A stretch of DNA of 36,434 nucleotides from Pelargonium nanum (lineage: Eukaryota > Streptophyta > Magnoliopsida > Geraniales > Geraniaceae): contig JAYMTF010000439.1 in assembly GCA_036897485.1 (NCBI GenBank), positions 1 to 36,434 on the forward strand, given 5' to 3'. Below the pieces are notes generated by a model that saw nothing but the letters and a program-made list of their open reading frames with translations, did no database searches and was not told where the DNA came from. The number at the start of each line of letters is the position of its first letter. Position 1 is the stretch's first letter. Position numbers and translations under genes: made by a program. Positions 31,353 through 36,434 of this stretch are shown here, piece by piece.

Positions 31353-34300
31353 ATGGATTTTCACAGCCTCGCCAGGAGAGAGCTCCAATGTCTGTGCAAG
31401 AAGAACAAGATCCCAGCCAACATGACCAACCTCGCCATGGCCGATGCTCTCGCAGCTCTTCAACATGTAATTTCCAATCTGATTAATCGATGCTGTTTTG
31501 ATTTACTTGTTGTTGTTGTTTCTTGATTTGTTTGAAAAAAAAATGATTTGGTAATGTTGGGGATTTGGGTTTCATTTCTATTGAGTTTGGTGATTTAAGG
31601 TTTGGGATTTAAAGTTTTCAGGTTTTGTTGTTACTTTTATGATACTGTGATGGACTGACTCGGTGCTGTTTCTTGAATCGTGTAAAATTTGGTTTTGGAA
31701 TGTTGGAGATTTGGGATTCATTTCTTAGGGTTTCAATTGGATAGGGTTTGGGGTGCTTAAAGTTCAGATTTGGATGGATATCAGATTTCAAATTTGAAAT
31801 CTTGAAAGTTCCAATCTGATAAATTGATGCTGATTTGAATTACTGGTTGCTTGTTTCGTGATTTGTATGAAATTTGATTTTGAAATGTTGGGATTTTGGG
31901 TTTCATTTCTATTGAGTTTGGTGATCTAATGCTTTCAATTCGAGATATAAAGTTCAGATTTTGATTATTTTTATACAATCTTCTGAAATATTGATTGATT
32001 TGATTTGATTTTGGGATGTTATGGATTGGGGTTTTACTTATAGGGTTATTGTGTCATATATTCTGATTGGTTGCTGAGAAAATGATGTGAACCAAAGGGA
32101 ATTTTCCATTGACAGGTTTTAGTTAGGTTTATGGATTCATTTGTTCTGTTTGGTTTTATATAATAATTTGGAATATTGTGCCTTGGTATCCTGTTTGGCT
32201 ACGTGAATGTGTGATCAACCTTTGCTGGATTTGACACTATTTGAAACCATTGTTTCAGGTGGAAGGAGTTGAAGAACTGATGAACCTGCAATCTCCAGCG
32301 AGAGTTGCTGCACCAATTGCTCCCACTGGAAGCAGGACCTCGGCTAGAAGAAAACCCACCAGAGAGGTTGAAGTCGCCCAGCCCTTGACTCAGGCTCGCG
32401 TATCCAGGTCCAGAACTGCAGTAATTGGTGACCAGGAGAACAAAAATGCTAATGTTCTCAAAACTCCAGCAATCCCCAGCACCCGCAGGAGGGCTCCAGC
32501 AGCTTCGGCTTGCCGGAAATTGGATGCTCACATGGCTGAAGACGAGGAAATTGTGGCTCAAAAGATGCCTGAAACACCAGGAGTGGCAAGCAGCCGCAGA
32601 AGAGCTCCTGTTGCATCTTCATCGGTGAAGCCTGTATACAGCACAAGGCGATCAGTGAAGCTGTTGGAGGCAACTATGGCTGAGTTGAGCTTGGATAATG
32701 GAGGAAAGTCCAAGGCTGTGGAGACTGATTTGTCCGAGAAATTGGCTGATGAATGCTCTGAGGTACCAGATGTGGTACATGAAGTTGAGGAGATGAAGGA
32801 TGCAATTGGTACGTGTTTATTGGTTTTACATCTATTGAATTTTCCTCAGCTATCCACCAATGAAGGTTATAAATATCTGATTTTTGTGTTTAAATGGTGC
32901 AGGATCTGATGTGTCTAACAACCAGGAGGAGTCAAATGTTTATGAAGCTGTGGAAGAGAATGGTATATGCTCTACCTTACATTGTGTTCAATCACATGAT
33001 CATGTTTTAGGGATTGACAATGTGGTTGGTGTATGTCTATTATATTCTCTTAATTTGATTTTGTTTGTCTTGCAGGAGCTGATGATGTTTCTGTTACTGA
33101 ACTTTCATCTGAAGCTATCAAGCTGGAAGTGGTAGCTGAAGTTTTGGATGAGGGTTTGGTGAAGGAGTCCCATGAATGCGCAGAAGAGGTATGTGAAAAC
33201 CTGGTAGGCCAAGATTCCGATGAGCACGGTGAGCGTGTCAGCGATGAAGATAGAGGTGATGGTAGCAAGGTGACAGATCAGAATCCATCTGATGAATTGG
33301 TGCTTCCCGAAGACTCCGATTTGAAATCTGACTGTACAATTGAAGAAGAGAAAGATGATGGTAGCAAGGTTGCAACTGATGAAGTTGTGCATGATCTAGC
33401 TCTTCCAGTAGACATGGAGAACTCGGATTCAGAATCGGACTCTTCCACTGAAGAAGAGAAAGATAATGATAGCAAGGTCTCGGACATGGAAGACTCGGAT
33501 TCCAAATCGGACGGTGCCATTGAAGATGGAAACAAGGTAACAGATGATGAAGTTGTGCAGGCTCTAGGTCTTCCAGTTGCCATGGAGGACTCGGATTCAG
33601 AATCAAACTGTTCCATTGAAGAAGAGAATGTTGATGATAACAAGGTCTCGGACAAGAAGCCAGTGGAAGATGCTGATGAGATTCCAGTTGTTCCTGAATA
33701 TGATGTTAGCAAGGTATTTGATGAAGTAGACATGCCAGTCGAAGATTCAGATTCGGAATTTGCAGAAGAGAAAGATGATGATAGCAAGGTCTCTGACAAG
33801 AACCAAGTTGAAAATGCAGAACTGAGCCCAGTTCTCGAAGACAAGGTAGCTTCGGAGATTGTTTCCGAGAAGGAAGGTTCAGATTCTGGAAAGCTGAACC
33901 TGCCAACACCCAAGACCCCAAGTTCTGTGAAACAAACACCTTCCCGATCCCATCTATCCGGTGATCAAGTTACTGCTGCAACCCCATTGAAGCCGCTCAC
34001 CGATGAAGCTCAACTTGCATATCAGTTTCCTCGTCCTACTAAATCAACACCAGTGAAACCTCCGAGCCAAATGATACCGCTGGTATCAGATGACAAGGAG
34101 AACATTGAATCCAATGCTGCCAACAAAGTTAAGGTGAAGGCAAATAACAAGATTAGTGATCCTAATAACCTAAGCATAAGGCAGTTGCAGAAGGAAATAA
34201 AAAAGCTTACCCTCTCCATAAATGGTGGAGACAAGAAAAATGCTATGGTGAGTCCTCATTTCTCATAGATTCTAAAGCTTTACATAATTATGTTACTTGC

Positions 34301-34415
34301 TTTTCGCTAACGAGTAACGACTTTTTTGTTGCAGGAGCAATGTGATAAGGTGAGAACTGCCTTGCAGACACTGCCAGAGAATCAGATGGATGCAGCAGAA
34401 TCAGAGAAGAACTAA
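31353..34415 (+). CDS. Acidic repeat protein with KEN box (At3g03130/At5g17160-like), function unknown
   Basis: Five exons, 31353-31466, 32259-32808, 32903-32962, 33076-34247 and 34335-34415, encode 658 residues. The N terminus (1-45; RRELQCLCKKNKIPAN, then MADALAAL) is a conserved helical module resembling SAP or LisH-type helices; I recall one Arabidopsis relative being annotated as lisH-like. Residues about 55-150 are basic with repeated T(P/R)RR-A-P-(A/V)-A-S phrases and several Thr-Pro sites. Residues about 245-500 are strongly acidic and built of internal repeats (DSDSESD, then EEEK, then DSKVSD). A canonical KEN box (DDKEN; 582-584) precedes a C-terminal helix (RQLQKEIKKL, about 606-620). 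The Lys/Arg, acidic and Thr-Pro composition suggests a nuclear, cell-cycle-phosphorylated protein. Together with the promoter MSA element, this suggests mitotic expression and APC/C-mediated turnover; that is inference. Confidence 0.88.
33240..33815 (+). repeat. In-frame acidic repeats inside the KEN-box protein
   Basis: A 168-bp (56-codon) period is seen between 'gatgaagttgtgca' at 33378 and its copy at 33546. Both continue to 'ctcggattcagaatc' and 'gaagaagaga', then to 'aaggtctcgga'. Shorter partial units flank them (about 33250-33377 and 33690-33815). All indels keep frame. The repeats account for the long antisense open frames seen here. Confidence 0.85.
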
Positions 34416-35085
34416 AGACTTGAAGGAATGAAGATAATAAAATAAGATATCAGTGATTTGGTCTCTTGTTTGAAGTTTTGATCCCTCAGTGAGCTCAAAT
34501 CTTGGATTGGCTCCATTTTTCTTTTCTGTTTGTTTTTTGTTTTCCCTTTTTAATGATGTTGACTCAAAAGTTCTATATGCTATAGTTGAATGCAATGGAA
34601 TAATTTTGGTATCCTGAGTGCTCTTTTTATGGGTTTTTTTCATTTTGTCTCCAAGTTTCTGATACTTAATGTAATCAATCTCACTTTGCTTACACATAGC
34701 TAAACAGCAATGATAAGAGAAGTTACAATCACATGACCTTAAACTATATTTAGAAGGTCCCAAAGTGTACTCTATTCCTACTTTTTATTTAAGTGTCAAA
34801 CATCCCCATTAACACATCTTTTGCTGATTGATCAAATTTGAAAGGGCAAGTCTTTTAAACACAAATTAACAACAAAGAATTCAATAAAATCATCAAATTC
34901 AGCATTGTTTGGATTTTGGGTGGCCAAATAGTGTTGCATTTCTGAGTGTTGGGGAAAGGAGATGGTGTTTTTTGCTAAGGATTTGTGCTTTCTTGGGAGC
35001 CTCTTCCCATTGTAGAAAATTGATCCTTGATGAAGAAGCAATGAGACATCCAAATGAGAGCTCAATAGATGAAGTGGGACACCAT
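34416..35085. other. 3' flank of the acidic-protein gene
   Basis: A possible polyadenylation signal AATAAA lies at 34436-34441, only 21 bases after the stop, and T-rich sequence continues to about 34650. I see no gene in the rest. Confidence 0.4.
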
Positions 35086-35094
35086 TGCAGATCT

Positions 35095-35296
35095 TTTTTT
35101 CTTTTTTTGATAAGCGACGGGACAGCAGGCCGGCCTACAAAGGCCTGTGTTTCTCACCCCCTAGTGGAGCGTCACCCAAATTAGTTGTTAGCTCTCCCTT
35201 TAAACCCATAAATCCCACCTCATACCGTCGGCAAGGAGGCTCGAACGTGAGAACTCAAAAGAAATCCAAAACGTATCAACCGTTTGGCCCAACATG
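35095..35296 (-). mobile_element. SINE with A-rich tail and target-site duplications
   Basis: The 202-bp element is flanked by perfect 9-bp direct repeats TGCAGATCT at 35086-35094 and 35297-35305. Read on the minus strand, it starts with catgttgggccaaacggttg and has an A-box-like stretch (ccaaacggttgatacg). About 40 bases on comes a B-box-like acgttcgagcctcc, i.e. an internal RNA polymerase III promoter as in tRNA-derived plant SINEs. It ends in an A-rich tail (35095-35110 on the plus strand reads as T-rich). It encodes no protein, as expected. Its low divergence from box B suggests it is not very old. Confidence 0.75.
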
Positions 35297-35305
35297 TGCA
35301 GATCT

Positions 35306-36317
35306 GGTTTAGGTTTCAGAGGTGTGTCTTGGCTAGAGACCTTTGCTGGCTTTTTCCTTGTAGTTCTCACCTATAGTTCCTTGAATGAAAATCATATTTG
35401 AAAGCTGTTTGTTTTGCATTTTAAGTTCTATATATATATATTACACACACTCAATTTTGTATTTGTAATTGGTTGGTTCTTGCCTTCTTGATTTATGGTA
35501 GCAACTCTGTCTTGTACTTGAAAACATAGCTGTTATGTTTGTGTTTTGAGAGAATCTCAAAATTCTCTCAAAGGGTTTCTTAAAGAAACATGCAAATTAT
35601 TTCACAGGGCCGTTAAGTCACTTCGATTCTTGCAATACCGCACGATCACTGTCATATTCTCAACTTATCCGACACTTGAACACTCGGATACTCGTATTCC
35701 ACATTTAACTTGTACATATCCGTCAATCGTTTAATAATATTTTTGCAAAACTAACACTTTACGTGTCTCCTCGTCTTTTTAAATGAATCGGTTGAATGGG
35801 ACCGACATTCTAAAACTCATTTAACACAATGAATATAAATTATCGATTATTATAATGGAACGTATTTTGCACGCATCATTTTCATGATTTTATAAAAAAG
35901 TTATGTCAATGTATTCAATTACGTTGTGTTCAAAATGGTCGTGTGCAATTGTTTTGCCCGGGCCGTTTATTCACTGCAAATCTCATTGTTCCATGTAGTT
36001 GAAAACATTTAACTATTTTCATGATTCATTCTTCGAAACCAAAATCAGTTCACTACAAAACGGCGATGCTCTGATCTGCAGATTTGGAACCAAATGGCAA
36101 AACCGAAACACAAAAATGAAAACTATGTTCCATAAAACGAAACAACCGAAGAACTGATTTACAGCAAATATAAACAAGCCATGATTTGAAGCAAATGATT
36201 GAGGCTACAAGAACAAAAACAATTAAAGGTATTTATAATGGTTATAGCTACGAAAAGTGCACCACAATCTCTCTAAATCCTCTTGGTACACCTATTTTTA
36301 TGTATGTAACATAACCA
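35306..36317. other. Intergenic region before the window's last gene
   Basis: No gene was found. There is a short (ta)n run at about 35430-35440. The stretch 35655-35735 ('cttatccgacacttgaacac', 'tcggatactcgtattcc') resembles a widespread degenerate plant repeat. The last few hundred bases are probably the 3' UTR of the minus-strand gene at the edge. Confidence 0.45.
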
Positions 36318-36434
36318 CTACCTCGATGGTAGCTCCGAGGGTTGACCACTCTGGGAAGGATTCGAAGAATTCGAAGGATGGGATCCGTTATCTTGAGAGC
36401 TCGGACCGCCCCATTTCAGATCCACATCAGATGG
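36318..36434 (-). CDS. 3' end of an unidentified minus-strand gene (partial)
   Basis: An open frame enters from the window's right edge and ends with TAG at 36320-36318. It gives 38 C-terminal residues starting PSDVDLKWGGPSSQDNG, then rich in Ser, Pro, Asn and Gln, and ending PSELPSR. It is open throughout, has higher GC than its surroundings, and is followed by AT-rich sequence, as at a real gene end. I do not recognise the family from this tail; the rest lies outside the window. Confidence 0.55.
   Translation of the reverse strand, partial: PSDVDLKWGGPSSQDNGSHPSNSSNPSQSGQPSELPSR

Noticed and set aside
33278..33913. Long minus-strand open frame (over 200 codons), Ser/Thr/Phe-rich
   Set aside because: It is the exact antisense of the acidic repeats in the KEN-box protein. 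Repeated gaa/gat/tcc codons read backwards produce a stop-poor frame. No start context or family match.

Overview
This is nuclear DNA of a flowering plant, most likely a eudicot. The evidence is spliced genes with GT-AG (and two GC-AG) introns, AT-rich introns and spacers, plant-only protein families, a decayed plastid 16S rRNA insertion, and many short plant-type repeats. No species is assigned. Gene models were built by hand from reading frame, splice sites and family recall; every internal phase closes, but no transcript evidence was available.

Layout. (1) 1-9400: two plus-strand genes, an ENH1-type PDZ + rubredoxin plastid protein (1513-4383) and a four-helix DUF1218 membrane protein (5852-8668). 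(2) 9420-9960: a decayed fragment of chloroplast 16S rDNA ending in a perfect hairpin, then LTR-like repeat sequence. (3) 10220-12436, minus: CDC20, the WD40 activator of the anaphase-promoting complex, with a TATA box and two mitosis-specific (MSA) MYB3R-type elements upstream. (4) 14376-21826, minus: a 21-exon CMT3-type chromomethylase (BAH, DNA methyltransferase, embedded chromodomain) whose last coding segment is one unit of a degenerate tandem array. (5) 22-24 kb: tandemly duplicated non-coding repeats. (6) 24281-29284, minus: a large PWWP-domain nuclear protein, with a MITE-like element in intron 2 and a minisatellite in intron 1. (7) 31353-34415, plus: an acidic repeat protein with an MSA element in its promoter and a KEN box near its C terminus. 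(8) 35095-35296: a SINE with target-site duplications. (9) 36318-36434: the 3' end of an unidentified minus-strand gene.

How they relate. These are independent transcription units. CDC20, the acidic KEN-box protein, the chromomethylase and the PWWP protein all belong to proliferation or chromatin biology. From memory, ENH1, the DUF1218 gene, the acidic protein and the PWWP gene resemble genes in two small paralogous Arabidopsis segments (chr5 about At5g17160-17210, chr3 about At3g03130-03140), so part of this order may be ancestral. I see no operon-like system, CRISPR array, or intact autonomous transposon. The most interesting leads are the KEN/MSA acidic protein, the tandem array that supplies the chromomethylase C terminus, two GC-AG introns, and the plastid insertion with its junction hairpin.
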